Below, in pieces: positions 35,291 to 45,656 of a stretch of DNA of 64,000 bases. The position numbers and the translations under genes are program-made. Every line of letters starts with the position of its first letter. Position 1 is the first letter of the stretch. Origin of the DNA: Pseudomonas frederiksbergensis (GTDB lineage Bacteria; Pseudomonadota; Gammaproteobacteria; Pseudomonadales; Pseudomonadaceae); NCBI RefSeq assembly GCF_003732665.1, contig NZ_MOBP01000006.1, forward strand, positions 620,001 through 684,000, read 5' to 3'. The notes beneath the pieces were generated by a model. That model saw only the letters and a program-made list of their open reading frames with translations, had not been told where the DNA came from and made no database searches.

Positions 35291-35309
35291 CTTGTGGTTC
35301 AAAGCGCTA

Positions 35310-36770
35310 TCAGAACAACTTCAACTTCGGCGCTTCTTCTTTCAACGGCTCGTTCTTCGCCGTTTGTTCGTTCCAGCCACCACCCAGCGCTTTGTACAGA
35401 TTGACGGCGCTGTTCAACTGCGCCAGACGGTCGGTGATCAGTGTCTGTTGGGCACTGAACAGCTGACGTTGGGCGTCGAGGAAGGTCAGGTTGCTGTCGA
35501 CACCAATGCGATAGCGACGCTCGGCCAGACGGTAGTAGTCCTGGTTGGCGGCGACGAAATCGCGCTGGGCCTGCAATTGCTCGGTGTAGGTCTGGCGGGC
35601 TGCCAGGCCGTCGGCGACTTCCTGGAAGGCCGTTTGAATGGACTTCTCGTAGTTCGCCACGCCGATGTCTTTCTGGATTTTCGAGTAATCCAGGCTGGCG
35701 CGCAGGCTGCCGGCGTTGAAGATCGGCAGGTTGATCTGCGGCGAGAACAGCCAGGTCCCCGAACCACCCTTGAACAGACCGGAGAGGTCAGGGCTCAGGG
35801 TGCCGGCATTGGCGGTCAGGCTGATGCTCGGGAAGAACGCAGCCCGGGCCGCGCCGATGTTGGCGTTGGCAGCTTTCAGGTTGTATTCGGCCTGAAGGAT
35901 GTCCGGACGACGTTGCAGCAAGTCCGACGGCAAGCCGGGCGGTACGTCGCTCAGCAGGTCGTCAGACAATGGCTTGGCCGCTTGCAGGTTGGCCGGGACG
36001 CCGGTGCCGAGCAGCAGCACCAGGCTGTTTTCATCCTGGGCGACCTGACGGGTGTACTTGGCCAGTTGCGCCCGGGCGTTTTCCACCGAGGTACGCGACT
36101 GCGCCAGGTCCAGGGCCGAGGCGACACCGACTTCGTTGCTGCGCGAGGTGAGCTTGTAGCTCTCCTCGAAGGCGCCGAGGGTGTCCTGGGTCAGCTTCAG
36201 CAGTTCCTTGTCGGCCTGCCAGGTCAGGTAGGCGTTGGCCACACTGGCCACCAGGCTGATCTGCGTGCTGCGCCGTGCTTCTTCGGTGGCGAAGTACTTC
36301 TGCAGGGCTTCTTCGCTCAGGCTGCGAACCCGGCCGAACAGGTCGAGTTCATAGGCGCTGATACCAACCGTGGCCGAGTAGGAACTGGTAATGCCCGCCT
36401 GACCGGTTTGCGACATGTCCGCCGGAACACGCTGGCGACTGCCGCTGCCAGTGGCCGAAACGGCCGGGTACAGATCGGCACGCTGGATGCGGTACTGAGC
36501 TGCGAAGGCGTCGATGTTCAGGGCCGCGACACGCAGGTCACGGTTGTTTTCCAGGGCCACCTGGATCATCTGTTGCAGCGCCGGGTCATGGAAAAACTGC
36601 TTCCAGCCCTGTTCGGCGGCGGCCTGGCTCGGCGCCTGGGCCGGCGAATACGCCGGACCTTGCGGGAACTGGCCTGCCACGGGTGCCGCAGGCTGCTGAT
36701 AGTCAGGAATCAGCGAGCAGCCACCGAGCACGAAAGCGGCAACAGCTAGGGAGAGTAGCGACTTGCTCAT
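35310..36770 (-). CDS. emhC: Outer-membrane channel lipoprotein of RND efflux pump (OprM/TtgC/EmhC)
   Basis: TolC-like channel of 486 residues. The N-terminus [20 protein letters not shown] has a lipobox with acylated Cys18. Repeated TolC segments are visible: [30 protein letters not shown] and [16 protein letters not shown]. It forms the exit duct of the tripartite pump with EmhA and EmhB. Its start overlaps the emhB stop by 4 bp (ATGA) and a terminator follows, so it is the last gene of the operon. Confidence 0.95.
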   Translation of the reverse strand: MSKSLLSLAVAAFVLGGCSLIPDYQQPAAPVAGQFPQGPAYSPAQAPSQAAAEQGWKQFFHDPALQQMIQVALENNRDLRVAALNIDAFAAQYRIQRADLYPAVSATGSGSRQRVPADMSQTGQAGITSSYSATVGISAYELDLFGRVRSLSEEALQKYFATEEARRSTQISLVASVANAYLTWQADKELLKLTQDTLGAFEESYKLTSRSNEVGVASALDLAQSRTSVENARAQLAKYTRQVAQDENSLVLLLGTGVPANLQAAKPLSDDLLSDVPPGLPSDLLQRRPDILQAEYNLKAANANIGAARAAFFPSISLTANAGTLSPDLSGLFKGGSGTWLFSPQINLPIFNAGSLRASLDYSKIQKDIGVANYEKSIQTAFQEVADGLAARQTYTEQLQAQRDFVAANQDYYRLAERRYRIGVDSNLTFLDAQRQLFSAQQTLITDRLAQLNSAVNLYKALGGGWNEQTAKNEPLKEEAPKLKLF

Positions 36771-39700
36771 TGGCCAGCCTCTTTAGGAGTTTCATTGGCG
36801 TCTTCCTCGTCAGCTTTATTGCGCTGGCCGATGGACGACACGGTGACGAAGAACAGTGGGACCCAGAAGATCGCCAGGATCGTGGCGGTGATCATACCGC
36901 CAATTACCCCGGTGCCAATCGCATGCTGGCTACCCGAACCGGCGCCGGTGGAAATGGCCAGTGGCACCACACCTAGCACGAAGGCCAGGGACGTCATGAT
37001 GATCGGTCGCAAACGCATGCGGCAGGCCTCGATGGCTGACTCGCGCAGGGATTTTCCTTGCTCGTGCAGCGCCTTGGCGAACTCGACGATCAGAATGGCG
37101 TTTTTCGATGCCAGACCGATGGTCGTCAACAGGCCCACCTGGAAGTACACGTCGTTGGACAGACCCCGCAGGCTGGTGGCCATCAATGCACCGATGATCC
37201 CCAGCGGCACCACGAGCATAACCGCGATCGGAATCGACCAACTTTCATACAGGGCCGCCAGACACAGGAACACCATCAGCAGCGACAGGGCATACAGCGC
37301 TGGCGCCTGGGAACCGGACAAGCGTTCCTCATACGACAGACCGGTCCAGGAAATACCCACACCTGCCGGCAGTTTCTTGGCAATGGCTTCGACTTCGGCC
37401 ATGGCTTCACCGGTGGAGTAGCCCGGCGCCGGAGCCCCGAGGATTTCCATCGCTTCCACGCCGTTGTAACGGGCCAGTTTCGGCGAACCGTACACCCACT
37501 CGCCCTTGGCGAAGGCGGAGAACGGCACCATGGTCCCCGCGCTGTTGCGCACGTACCACTTCTTCAAGTCTTCCGGGCTCATCCGCGAGCCTGGCTGGCC
37601 TTGAACGTAAACCTTCTTCACCCGACCACGGTCGATAAAGTCGTTCACGTAGCTACTACCGAAGGAGATCGACAGCGTGCTGTTGATGTCGGAGAGCGTC
37701 AGACCCAAGGCACTGGCTTTCTCGTCGTCGATTTCCAACTGGTATTGCGGCTCGTCGTTCAGGCCGTTCGGACGCACCTGATACAGCACCTTGCTCTGTG
37801 CCGCCATGCCGAGGAACTGATTACGCGCAGCCATCAGCTTGTCGTGACCGATACCGGCACGGTCTTGCAGGAACACGTCGAAACCGGTGGCGTTACCCAA
37901 TTCCAGTACCGCCGGCGGTGCGAAGGCGAACACCATCGCGTCGCGGAAGGTAAAGAAATGCTGCTGGGCGCGGCCCGCCAGGGCAAACACGCTGTTGCTC
38001 GCGTCACGCTGGTCCCAAGGCTTGAGCATGATGAACGCCAGGCCCGAGCTCTGGCCGCGACCGGCGAAGTTGAAGCCGTTCACGGTGAACACCGAGGCCA
38101 CCGCGCCGGATTCTTTCTCCAGCAGGTAGGAACGCATCTCGTCGATCACCACTTGCGTGCGTTCAGCACTGGAACCGGCCGGGGTTTGCACCTGGGCGAA
38201 CAGTACGCCCTGGTCTTCTTCCGGCAGGAACGCGGTCGGAATGCGGGTGAACAGCCAGATCATGCCGACGATGATCAGCAGGTAAGCCAGCAGGTACGGG
38301 ATCTTGTGCTTGAGCATGTTCCCGACACCGCGCTCGTAGCTTCTGAGGCCACGGTCGAAGTTGCGGTTGAACCAGCCGAAGAAGCCGCGTTTCGGTGTGC
38401 CGTGCTCGCCTTTCGGAATCGCCTTGAGCATGGTGGCGCACAGCGCCGGGGTGAAGATCAGGGCAACCAATACCGACAGGGCCATGGCCGAGACGATGGT
38501 GATCGAGAACTGTTTGTAGATCACACCGGTGGAGCCGCTGAAGAACGCCATCGGCAGCAGTACCGCCGACAGTACCAGCGCAATACCGACCAGCGCGCCC
38601 TGGATCTGCCCCATGGATTTCTTGGTGGCCTCCTTGGGCGACAGGCCTTCCTCGCTCATCACCCGCTCGACGTTTTCCACCACAACGATGGCATCGTCCA
38701 CCAGCAAGCCGATGGCCAACACCATACCGAACATGGTCAGGGTGTTGATGCTGAAACCGAACGCCGCGAGGATCCCGAACGTACCGAGCAATACCACGGG
38801 CACGGTCATCGTGGTGATGATGGTGGCGCGGAAGTTTTGCAGGAACAGGAACATCACCAGGAACACCAGCACGATCGCTTCGACCAGGGTTTCAACCACA
38901 CCCTTGATCGACTCGGTCACCACCGGCGTGGTGTCGTACGGGAACACCACTTCCATCCCTTGCGGGAAGAACGGTTTCAGGTCGTCGATGGTTTTACGCA
39001 GGGCCTTGGCCGTGTCGAGGGCGTTGGCGCCGTTGGCCAGTTTCACCGCCAGACCGGAAGCCGGTTTGCCGTTGAACTGCGCCGCGATGCTGGAGTTTTC
39101 ACCCCCCAGGCCGACATCGGCGACATCACCGATACGTACTTGCGAACCGTCCTTGTTGACCTTCAGCAGGATCGCCTTGAACTGCTCGGCGGTCTGCAGA
39201 CGGGTCTTGCCGATGATCGTGGCGTTCAACTGTTGGCCAGGCAGGGCAGGCAAGCCGCCCAGTTGGCCGGAGGAGATTTGAACGTTCTGTGCCGAGATCG
39301 CGGCACTCACATCGGCCGGGGTCAGGTTGTAGTTGTTCAACTTGGCCGGGTCGAGCCAGATCCGCATCGCGTACTGGGCACCGAAGACCTGGAAGTCACC
39401 GACACCGGCGGTCCGGGAGATCGGGTCCTGCATGTTCGACACGATGTAGTTGGACAAGTCGTCCTTGGACATACTGCCGTCTTGCGAGACCACGCCGATC
39501 ACCAGCAGGAAGTTTTTCACTGCCTTGGTCACGCGGATCCCCTGTTGCTGCACTTCTTGCGGCAGCAGTGGGGTGGCCAGGTTCAGTTTGTTCTGGACCT
39601 GAACCTGCGCGGTGTCGGAGTTGGTGCCCTGCTCGAAGGTGGCGGTAATGGTCATGCTGCCGTCGGAGTTACTTTCCGAGGACACATAACGCAGGTTATC

Positions 39701-39916
39701 GATACCGTTGAGCTGTTGCTCGATGACCTGAACCACGGTGTCCTGCACGGTTTGTGCGGACGCGCCTGGGTAGGTCACCTGGATCGCAATGGCCGGAGGC
39801 GCAATGCTCGGGTACTGGTTGATCGGCAGTTTGAGGATCGATAGAGCCCCGACCAGCATGATCACCAGGGCAATTACCCAGGCGAAAATCGGACGGTCGA
39901 TAAAAAATTTCGACAT
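36767..39916 (-). CDS. emhB: RND efflux inner-membrane transporter (MexB/TtgB/EmhB)
   Basis: Proton-driven multidrug/solvent/aromatic-hydrocarbon exporter of 1049 residues (HAE1 family). [20 protein letters not shown] opens helix 1; helix 4 contains [18 protein letters not shown] with the paired aspartates of the proton relay; [13 protein letters not shown] lies near helix 11. Two large periplasmic loops (about residues 30-335 and 565-870) form the pore domain. Full length for MexB (1046). It sits 3 bp downstream of emhA and overlaps emhC. In P. fluorescens this pump type exports polycyclic aromatics and antibiotics. Confidence 0.97.
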   Translation of the reverse strand: MSKFFIDRPIFAWVIALVIMLVGALSILKLPINQYPSIAPPAIAIQVTYPGASAQTVQDTVVQVIEQQLNGIDNLRYVSSESNSDGSMTITATFEQGTNSDTAQVQVQNKLNLATPLLPQEVQQQGIRVTKAVKNFLLVIGVVSQDGSMSKDDLSNYIVSNMQDPISRTAGVGDFQVFGAQYAMRIWLDPAKLNNYNLTPADVSAAISAQNVQISSGQLGGLPALPGQQLNATIIGKTRLQTAEQFKAILLKVNKDGSQVRIGDVADVGLGGENSSIAAQFNGKPASGLAVKLANGANALDTAKALRKTIDDLKPFFPQGMEVVFPYDTTPVVTESIKGVVETLVEAIVLVFLVMFLFLQNFRATIITTMTVPVVLLGTFGILAAFGFSINTLTMFGMVLAIGLLVDDAIVVVENVERVMSEEGLSPKEATKKSMGQIQGALVGIALVLSAVLLPMAFFSGSTGVIYKQFSITIVSAMALSVLVALIFTPALCATMLKAIPKGEHGTPKRGFFGWFNRNFDRGLRSYERGVGNMLKHKIPYLLAYLLIIVGMIWLFTRIPTAFLPEEDQGVLFAQVQTPAGSSAERTQVVIDEMRSYLLEKESGAVASVFTVNGFNFAGRGQSSGLAFIMLKPWDQRDASNSVFALAGRAQQHFFTFRDAMVFAFAPPAVLELGNATGFDVFLQDRAGIGHDKLMAARNQFLGMAAQSKVLYQVRPNGLNDEPQYQLEIDDEKASALGLTLSDINSTLSISFGSSYVNDFIDRGRVKKVYVQGQPGSRMSPEDLKKWYVRNSAGTMVPFSAFAKGEWVYGSPKLARYNGVEAMEILGAPAPGYSTGEAMAEVEAIAKKLPAGVGISWTGLSYEERLSGSQAPALYALSLLMVFLCLAALYESWSIPIAVMLVVPLGIIGALMATSLRGLSNDVYFQVGLLTTIGLASKNAILIVEFAKALHEQGKSLRESAIEACRMRLRPIIMTSLAFVLGVVPLAISTGAGSGSQHAIGTGVIGGMITATILAIFWVPLFFVTVSSIGQRNKADEEDANETPKEAGQ

Positions 39917-39919
39917 GGT

Positions 39920-41074
39920 TTACTCCCCTTTGCCGCTGTAAGCCTTATCAGCTGTCTGAGCGGGGGCCGGGTTCTTGCCTACGTTGGTGGCTTCGGTGGG
40001 CTTGACTTCAACGCCAGGCTTGACGAATTGCAGGCCTTCGGTGATCAGGCGGTCGCCTGCCTTGAGCCCGTCTTCGATCAGCCACTGGCTACCGACGGTG
40101 CGGCTGGCCTTCAACTGACGCAGCTCGACCTTGTTGTCCGGACCGACGACCAGTGCGGTCGGGGTGCCTTTGAGGTCGCGGGTCACACCTTGTTGCGGCG
40201 CGAGGATCGCTGCGCTGTTCACACCGGATTGCAGCTGGGCGTGCACGAACATGCCCGGCAGCAGGGTGTGATCAGGGTTGGGGAACACGGCGCGTAGGGT
40301 CACGGAACCGGTGGTCTGGTCAACCGAGACTTCGGAGAACTCCAGTTTGCCGTCCAGTTTGTACTGGCTGCCGTCTTCCAGGGTCAGCTTGACCGCGGCC
40401 GAGTTGTCGCCAGCCTTTTGCAGGCGACCGCTTTCCAGTTCGCGGCGCAACTCAAGCAGCTCGACCGAAGACTGGGTGACGTCGACGTAGATCGGGTCCA
40501 GTTGCTGAATGACCGCCATGGCGTCGGTCTGGCCGCTGGTGACCAGCGCGCCTTCAGTCACCGAAGAGCGGCCGATACGACCGGTGATCGGCGCGTAGAC
40601 CTTGGTGTAGCGAACGTTGATCTGGGCCGATTGCAGGGACGCTTCCGACTGCAAGCGATTGGCCGTGGCCGTGTCGTATTCCTGACGGCTCACGGCTTGC
40701 TCGTTGACCAGTTGCTTGTAGCGATCGGAGATCGATTTGGTCTGTTGCAGGTTGGCTTCGGCGCTTTTCAGGGTGGCCTCATAGACCGACGGATCGATCT
40801 GATAGAGCTGCTGGCCAGCCTTGACGTCGCCGCCTTCCTTGAACAGGCGCTTGAGAATGATGCCGTTGACCTGCGGGCGAACTTCGGCGATGCGGTACGC
40901 GCTGGTACGGCCTGGCAGTTCGGAAGTCAGGGTAAAGGCTTGTGGTTGCAGGGTGACGACGCCGACCTGAGGGGCGGGAGGGGCAGGAGGTGCCTCTTCC
41001 TTTTTGCATCCGCTGAGCAGTGATGCCAGGGCGACGGCAGTGACCAGAGCGGTAACAGCTGGCTTGAATTGCAT
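39920..41074 (-). CDS. emhA: RND efflux periplasmic adaptor (MexA/TtgA/EmhA)
   Basis: Membrane-fusion lipoprotein of 384 residues. Signal and lipobox: MQFKPAVTALVTAVALASLL-SGC (Cys23). Then PQVGVVTLQPQAFTLTSELPGRTSAYRIAEVRPQVNG, the lipoyl/hairpin region KQLVNEQAVSRQEYDTA and IRYT-like INVRYTKVYAPITGRIG. First gene of emhABC, controlled from the divergent region carrying the EmhR/TtgR-like operator. Confidence 0.96.
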   Translation of the reverse strand: MQFKPAVTALVTAVALASLLSGCKKEEAPPAPPAPQVGVVTLQPQAFTLTSELPGRTSAYRIAEVRPQVNGIILKRLFKEGGDVKAGQQLYQIDPSVYEATLKSAEANLQQTKSISDRYKQLVNEQAVSRQEYDTATANRLQSEASLQSAQINVRYTKVYAPITGRIGRSSVTEGALVTSGQTDAMAVIQQLDPIYVDVTQSSVELLELRRELESGRLQKAGDNSAAVKLTLEDGSQYKLDGKLEFSEVSVDQTTGSVTLRAVFPNPDHTLLPGMFVHAQLQSGVNSAAILAPQQGVTRDLKGTPTALVVGPDNKVELRQLKASRTVGSQWLIEDGLKAGDRLITEGLQFVKPGVEVKPTEATNVGKNPAPAQTADKAYSGKGE

Positions 41075-41167
41075 GAAAATCCTCGGGTCAGGCGCGCAAA
41101 ATGCGCACTAGAAAGGTGGAAGGGTAAAAAATGTGCGCTGAGTGGATAAGTAGCTTGCTAAGGAATA

Positions 41168-41195
41168 TACTTACGTTCATGGTTGTTTGTAAATA
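41168..41195. promoter_or_regulatory. TtgR/EmhR-type operator
   Basis: Pseudo-palindrome TACTTAC (41168-41174) ... GTAAATA (41189-41195) around TTCATGGTTGTTT. On the minus strand it reads almost exactly as the TtgR operator of the P. putida ttgABC-ttgR region. It lies between the divergent emhA and emhR starts, able to repress both. Confidence 0.82.
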
Positions 41196-41339
41196 CCTTG
41201 GCTGCGTACCCACTGCGTTACAAAAGCCGTTCAAAGGTTTGAATTGTAGGCCGGAGACGACGCCCAAGAGCGTTCGCCCCACTTTTATTCAGCGCCTGTT
41301 CAGACATCGCTGAAGCATCCTGATTGAGGTTGTACTGCC

Positions 41340-41972
41340 ATGGTCCGTCGTACCAAAGAGGAAGCTCAAGAAACCCGTAGCCAGATTCTCGAAGCGGCAG
41401 AGAAAGCCTTTTACGAAAGGGGCGTGGCGCGCACGACGCTGGCGGACATCGCGACCCTGGCCGGCGTGACTCGCGGGGCCATCTACTGGCATTTCAGCAA
41501 CAAGGCGGATTTGGTGCAGGCCATGCTCGATACCCTGCATGAGCCGCTGGATGAAATGGCCAAGGCCAGCGAGAGCGAGCATGAACTCGATCCGCTGGGC
41601 TGCATGCGCAAGCTGCTGACTCATTTGTTTCATCAAGTTGCCCTGGATCCGAAAACCCGTCGCATCAATGAGATTCTGTTTCATAAGTGCGAATTCACCG
41701 ATGAAATGTGTGACCTGCGTCAGCAGCGCCGCGCGGTGAGTCTGGACTGTAATGTGCGAATTGCCCTGGCCCTGACCAATGCCGTGAATCGCGGTCAGTT
41801 GCCGGCCGATCTCGACACGGCCCGAGCGGCGATCAGCCTGCATGCCTACATCGACGGCATTCTGTACCAGTGGCTGCTGGCCCCGGACAGCTTTGAGCTG
41901 CACATCGAAGCCGAGCGCTGGGTCGATACAGGGCTGGAAATGCTGCGCCTGAGCCCCAGCCTGCGCAAATGA
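41340..41972 (+). CDS. emhR: TetR-family repressor of the efflux operon (TtgR/EmhR)
   Basis: A 210-residue repressor. The HTH is within residues 10-55: [47 protein letters not shown], the TtgR/AcrR/MexR-pump regulator signature. The C-terminal half forms the drug-binding pocket ([25 protein letters not shown]). Divergent from emhABC across a 265-bp region holding the operator. Binding of antibiotics or aromatics would release repression, as known for TtgR. Confidence 0.94.
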   Translation: MVRRTKEEAQETRSQILEAAEKAFYERGVARTTLADIATLAGVTRGAIYWHFSNKADLVQAMLDTLHEPLDEMAKASESEHELDPLGCMRKLLTHLFHQVALDPKTRRINEILFHKCEFTDEMCDLRQQRRAVSLDCNVRIALALTNAVNRGQLPADLDTARAAISLHAYIDGILYQWLLAPDSFELHIEAERWVDTGLEMLRLSPSLRK

Positions 41973-42142
41973 AACAAAATGCGGAATTGGGGCCGGTTGT
42001 GTCAACTCGGCACATGGGCTCAAGCAAGACTTCTTGTCGTGCAGTCCTTTTATATACGGACTAGTAGCAGGTTGATAGGTAGCGAGCTACGTATTTTGTA
42101 GGGATTTTGTGTCCGTACTGTGAACACCTGTGACAAACAGTG

Positions 42143-42179
42143 AAAAAAAAGCCCCGGCTCTTTCGAGTCGGGGCTTTTT
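42143..42179. terminator. Bidirectional terminator between emhR and xenB
   Basis: AAAAAAAAGCCCCGGCTC ... GAGTCGGGGCTTTTT: a stem with A and T runs serving both convergent genes. Confidence 0.9.
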
Positions 42180-42217
42180 CATGACGGCTGGCGCAGGGTT
42201 TGCACCAACGGACATCC

Positions 42218-43267
42218 TTACAGCGTTGGGTAGTCGATATAACCGACCGGACCCTTGGCGTAGAACAGTTCTGGACGCGCTTCGTTAAGCGGTGCATCGG
42301 CTTTCAAGCGCGCCGGAAGATCCGGGTTGGCGATGAACGGCACACCAAACGCGACCGCATCGGCTTTTCCTGAGGCGAGCCAGGCATTGGCGCTGTCCTT
42401 GGTGAAGCGCTCGTTGACGATGTACGGGCCGCCGAAGGCTGCCTTCAACTGTGGACCCAGGCTGTCGCCGTCTTCTTTCTCTCGCGAGCAAATGAACGCA
42501 ATGCCACGTTTGCCCAGTTCGCGAGCGACGTAGGTGAAGGTTTCGGACAGGTTGTCGTCGCCCATGTCATGCAGGTCGGCGCGTGGCGACAGGTGTACAC
42601 CCACGCGGCCAGCGCCCCAGACTTCGATCGCGGCGTCGGTGACTTCCAGCAACAGGCGAGCCCGGTTTTCCAAGGAACCGCCATAGCTGTCGGTGCGCTG
42701 GTTGGTGCTGCTTTGCAGGAACTGGTCGAGCAGGTAACCGTTGGCGCCGTGGATTTCCACACCGTCAAAACCAGCGGCCTTGGCGTTCTCTGCGCCAACA
42801 CGGTAAGCGTCGACGATGTCGGCGATTTCAGCGGTTTCCAGGGCACGCGGCGTTGGGTAGTCGGCCAATGGGCGAACCAGGCTGACGTGGCCTTTTTGCT
42901 GAATAGCGCTCGGTGCGACCGGGGTTTCACCGTCCAGGTACAGCTCGTGGGACACCCGGCCGACGTGCCACAGTTGCAGGAAAATCTTGCCGCCCGCGCC
43001 GTGGATCGCTTTGGTTACGTTGGCCCAGCCACGCACCTGGTCGTTGGACCAGATACCCGGGGTGTCCGGGTAGCCGACGCCCATCGGCGTGACCGAGGTG
43101 GCTTCGCTGAGAATCAGGCCGGCCGAGGCGCGTTGGACGTAGTACTCGGCCATCAGCGCGTTTGGCACACGGCCTTCGTCGGCGCGGCAGCGGGTCAGCG
43201 GCGCCATGATGATGCGGTTGGCCAACTCGAGGTCGCCCAGTTTGATCGGATCGAAAATAGTCGTCAT
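42218..43267 (-). CDS. xenB: Old yellow enzyme-family xenobiotic reductase XenB
   Basis: FMN-dependent NADPH ene-reductase of 349 residues. Characteristic pieces: FDPIKLGDLELANRIIMAPLTRCRA, the active-site pair in GVEIHGANGYLLDQFLQS (His-x-x-Asn), STNQRTDSYGGSLENRARLLLEV, and VGVHLSPRADLHDMGD. Members reduce electrophilic C=C bonds, nitroglycerin and TNT; the length and text agree with XenB of fluorescent pseudomonads. Third gene of the pyeR-pyeM-xenB operon, 21 bp after pyeM. Confidence 0.92.
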   Translation of the reverse strand: MTTIFDPIKLGDLELANRIIMAPLTRCRADEGRVPNALMAEYYVQRASAGLILSEATSVTPMGVGYPDTPGIWSNDQVRGWANVTKAIHGAGGKIFLQLWHVGRVSHELYLDGETPVAPSAIQQKGHVSLVRPLADYPTPRALETAEIADIVDAYRVGAENAKAAGFDGVEIHGANGYLLDQFLQSSTNQRTDSYGGSLENRARLLLEVTDAAIEVWGAGRVGVHLSPRADLHDMGDDNLSETFTYVARELGKRGIAFICSREKEDGDSLGPQLKAAFGGPYIVNERFTKDSANAWLASGKADAVAFGVPFIANPDLPARLKADAPLNEARPELFYAKGPVGYIDYPTL

Positions 43268-43288
43268 GAAATAGCTCTCTTTTGAAGA

Positions 43289-44458
43289 TCAATGAGTAGT
43301 GGCAGGGGCCAGTTCGGGATCACCGCTCTGACGGAAAGTAATCAGGGTCACCAGCAGGGCGAGTACCGCCAATGCGGCGGCCGCGAGGGGCACGCTGGTC
43401 AGGCCGAAGCCATGGGCGATGACGCTGCCGCCGACCCAGGCTCCGAGTGCGTTGCCGACGTTGAAGGCGCCGATGTTCAGGGTCGAGACCAGGTTGGGTG
43501 CGGCTTTGCCGAAGGTCACCACGTTCACTTGCAGGGCCGGGACGGCGGCGAAGCACGCGGTGGCCCAGAGGAACAGGGTGATTTCGGTCGGGATCACGGC
43601 CACGCTGGTCCAGGTCAGCACGGTGGACACCACCGCCATGGTGATGAACACGCCGATCAGCGTTGCCGCCATGCCTTTGTCAGCCAATTTGCCGCCGATG
43701 ATGTTGCCGATGGTCAGGCCGAGGCCGATGAGCATCAGGGTCCAGGTCACGCCCCGTGGCGAGACACCGGTGACTTCGCCCAGTAGCGGGGCAACGTAGG
43801 TGAACAGGGTGAAGACCGAGGCGGCGAACAACGCGGTCATGCTCAGCGACAGCCAGATGCCAGCGCCTTTGAGGGCGCGCAGTTCGGCGCGCATGTCGAG
43901 TTTTTCCTCATCGCGCTTGGCCGGCAGGAAGCGGATCAGACCGATCAGTGCGATCACGCCGATCACGGTCACCGCCCAGAAGGTCGAGCGCCAGCCGTAT
44001 TGTTGGCCGAGCGCCGTGCCCAGCGGTACGCCGAGGACGTTGGCCAGGGTCAGACCGGTGAACATCAAAGCCACCGCCGACGCGCGTTTGTTGGCCGGCA
44101 CCAGACCCGCCGCCACCACCGAACCGATACCGAAGAACGCACCGTGGCACAGGGCGGTGACCACCCGGGCGAACATCAACACGTTGTAGTCACTGGCCAG
44201 GGCGCACAGCAGGTTGCCGACAATGAAAATCCCCATCAACGCTACCAAAGCGGCCTTGCGCGGGAGTCGGGCGGTGGCCAGTGCCATGAACGGCGCACCG
44301 ATGGCCACGCCCAGGGCGTAACCGGTCACCAGCCAGCCGGCGCCGGGGATCGACACACCGAGGTCGGCCGCCACATTGGGCAGCAGGCCCATGATGACGA
44401 ACTCGGTGGTGCCGATGGCGAAGGCGCTCAGGGCCAGAATGAGTAGCGAGAGGGGCAT
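43289..44458 (-). CDS. pyeM: MFS transporter of the pyeR operon (PyeM-like)
   Basis: A 389-residue, 12-helix drug:H+ antiporter (DHA1, AraJ/CmlA-like). SLLILALSAFAIGTTEFVIMGLLPNVA is the helix-1 signature of this branch, followed by GWLVTGYALGVAIGAPFMA and ARVVTALCHGAFFGIGSVVA. It lies 3 bp after pyeR and before xenB, the arrangement of P. aeruginosa pyeR-pyeM-xenB. Probably exports a small toxic molecule that the reductase also meets; the substrate is unknown. Confidence 0.88.
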   Translation of the reverse strand: MPLSLLILALSAFAIGTTEFVIMGLLPNVAADLGVSIPGAGWLVTGYALGVAIGAPFMALATARLPRKAALVALMGIFIVGNLLCALASDYNVLMFARVVTALCHGAFFGIGSVVAAGLVPANKRASAVALMFTGLTLANVLGVPLGTALGQQYGWRSTFWAVTVIGVIALIGLIRFLPAKRDEEKLDMRAELRALKGAGIWLSLSMTALFAASVFTLFTYVAPLLGEVTGVSPRGVTWTLMLIGLGLTIGNIIGGKLADKGMAATLIGVFITMAVVSTVLTWTSVAVIPTEITLFLWATACFAAVPALQVNVVTFGKAAPNLVSTLNIGAFNVGNALGAWVGGSVIAHGFGLTSVPLAAAALAVLALLVTLITFRQSGDPELAPATTH

Positions 44459-44461
44459 TGA

Positions 44462-44782
44462 TTAATTCCTTGTCGGAGCGCTGAGCTCTTTGACGATGGC
44501 GTCGAGGGCCGCCTGGATCACGTCCTCGTTGCGTTTGAAGAAGTGCCATTGACCGGCTTTCTGGCTGCTGATCAGACCCGCACGTTGCAACGTCGCCAAA
44601 TGCGCGGACACCGTCGACTGCGACAGGCCGCAGCGTTGATCGATCTGCCCGGCGCAAATGCCGTATTCGTGGTTGTGGATCTGTTCCGGGAACTCGACCT
44701 TGGGGTCTTTCAGCCAGATGAGGATGTCTCGGCGTACTGGGTGTGCCAGGGCTTTTATTATTTCGTCGAGGTCGATGGTCAT
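44462..44782 (-). CDS. pyeR: ArsR-family repressor PyeR
   Basis: Winged-helix repressor of 106 residues. HTH: IIKALAHPVRRDILIWLKDP, then QIDQRCGLSQSTVSAHLATLQRAGLI. It lacks the ELCVCDL metal-box of classical ArsR, keeping only Cys43 (YGICAGQ) and Cys51 (QRCGLS), which could be redox-active (inference). First gene of the operon with an MFS gene and xenB, the context of P. aeruginosa PyeR, a non-classical ArsR that represses its own operon. Candidate operators lie just upstream. Confidence 0.9.
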   Translation of the reverse strand: MTIDLDEIIKALAHPVRRDILIWLKDPKVEFPEQIHNHEYGICAGQIDQRCGLSQSTVSAHLATLQRAGLISSQKAGQWHFFKRNEDVIQAALDAIVKELSAPTRN

Positions 44783-44805
44783 GGTTTGGGCTCGTGATGA
44801 GTAAA

Positions 44806-44908
44806 ACGCTATATCGCGATGGGGCGAACTTTAAATCGCTATAACACGATATACCAATATGATTTTGGTCTGATGACCGTGCAAATCGGTATATCGGGTT
44901 ATAACGAT
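44806..44908. promoter_or_regulatory. PyeR operator cluster
   Basis: Two 18-bp elements in opposite orientation match at 16 of 18 positions: minus-strand ATATCGTGTTATAGCGAT (44852-44835) and plus-strand ATATCGGGTTATAACGAT (44891-44908). A third partial copy, CGCTATATCGCGAT, lies at 44807-44820. They fill the space between pyeR and the divergent gene. Confidence 0.72.
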
Positions 44909-44953
44909 ACGTAGGGTGTAACGATACGAATGGGCAGTGCTAAGCTGCGCGAC

Positions 44954-45532
44954 ATGAATTATCTCGCACATCTGCACCTCGGTGGCCAGCGCCCCGGTCA
45001 ATGGCTCGGCAGCCTGTATGGCGATTTCGTCAAGGGACGGCTGCAAGGGCAGTTCGACCCGGAGATCGAAGCGGCCATCCAGCTGCATCGCAGCATCGAT
45101 GTATTTACCGACCGCCATCCGTTGGTGGACATCGCATTGTCACGGTTTTCCATCACCCGCCGGCGTTATGCCGGGATCGTCCTCGATGTGTTTTTCGACC
45201 ATTGCCTGGCCCGGGATTGGACGCTCTATTCGGATCAGCCGCTGGCGCAGTTCACCTCGGACGTTTATCGAGTGCTGTCCAGCGAGCCGCAGTTGCCGGA
45301 ACGCCTGGCGCAAATCGCGCCGCACATGGTGACCAATGACTGGTTGGGCTCTTATGAGGATTTCGAGGTGCTGGCGCAGGTGCTGCGGGGGATTTCCCGG
45401 CGGTTGACCAAGCCTGAGGAACTGGCCGGGGCGATGCAGGAGTTGCGGGGGTTGTATGAGCCGTTGAGTGAAGACTTTCGGTTGTTCTATCCACAGCTGC
45501 AGGATTTCGCCCAAAACTACCCAACACCATAA
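44954..45532 (+). CDS. ACP phosphodiesterase (AcpH/DUF479) family protein
   Basis: A 192-residue protein beginning MNYLAHLHLGGQRPGQWLGSLYGDFVKG, the diagnostic opening of the AcpH family (HD-like fold) that removes 4'-phosphopantetheine from acyl carrier protein. Other family pieces: AIQLHRSIDVFTDRHPLV and IVLDVFFDHCLARDW, which supply metal-binding His/Asp residues. I chose the ATG at 44954 on family grounds; an upstream in-frame ATG at 44930 adds eight residues. Divergent from pyeR and sharing the operator-bearing gap. Confidence 0.87.
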   Translation: MNYLAHLHLGGQRPGQWLGSLYGDFVKGRLQGQFDPEIEAAIQLHRSIDVFTDRHPLVDIALSRFSITRRRYAGIVLDVFFDHCLARDWTLYSDQPLAQFTSDVYRVLSSEPQLPERLAQIAPHMVTNDWLGSYEDFEVLAQVLRGISRRLTKPEELAGAMQELRGLYEPLSEDFRLFYPQLQDFAQNYPTP

Positions 45533-45539
45533 AACCAAT

Positions 45540-45627
45540 GTGGGAGCGGGCTTGCTCGCGAATGCGATGGTCAGTCAATGATGATGGCGACTGACCCACC
45601 GCATTCGCGAGCAAGCCCGCTCCCACA
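45540..45627. repeat. REP pair (REPIN)
   Basis: TGTGGGAGCGGGCTTGCTCG and its inverse between the convergent acpH-like gene and olsA. Confidence 0.88.
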
Positions 45628-45656
45628 GGGAAATTGTGTTCTTCAGGGGATTTGCG

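Larger units (their letters stand above)
34876..35309. other. Intergenic region with REP pair and terminator
   Basis: The porin promoter region lies at its left, then a REP pair (35142-35226) and the emhC terminator. No gene seen. Confidence 0.65.

Noticed and set aside
37058..39844. 928-residue plus-strand ORF opposite emhB
   Set aside because: Antisense shadow; His/Gln/Arg-rich nonsense composition.
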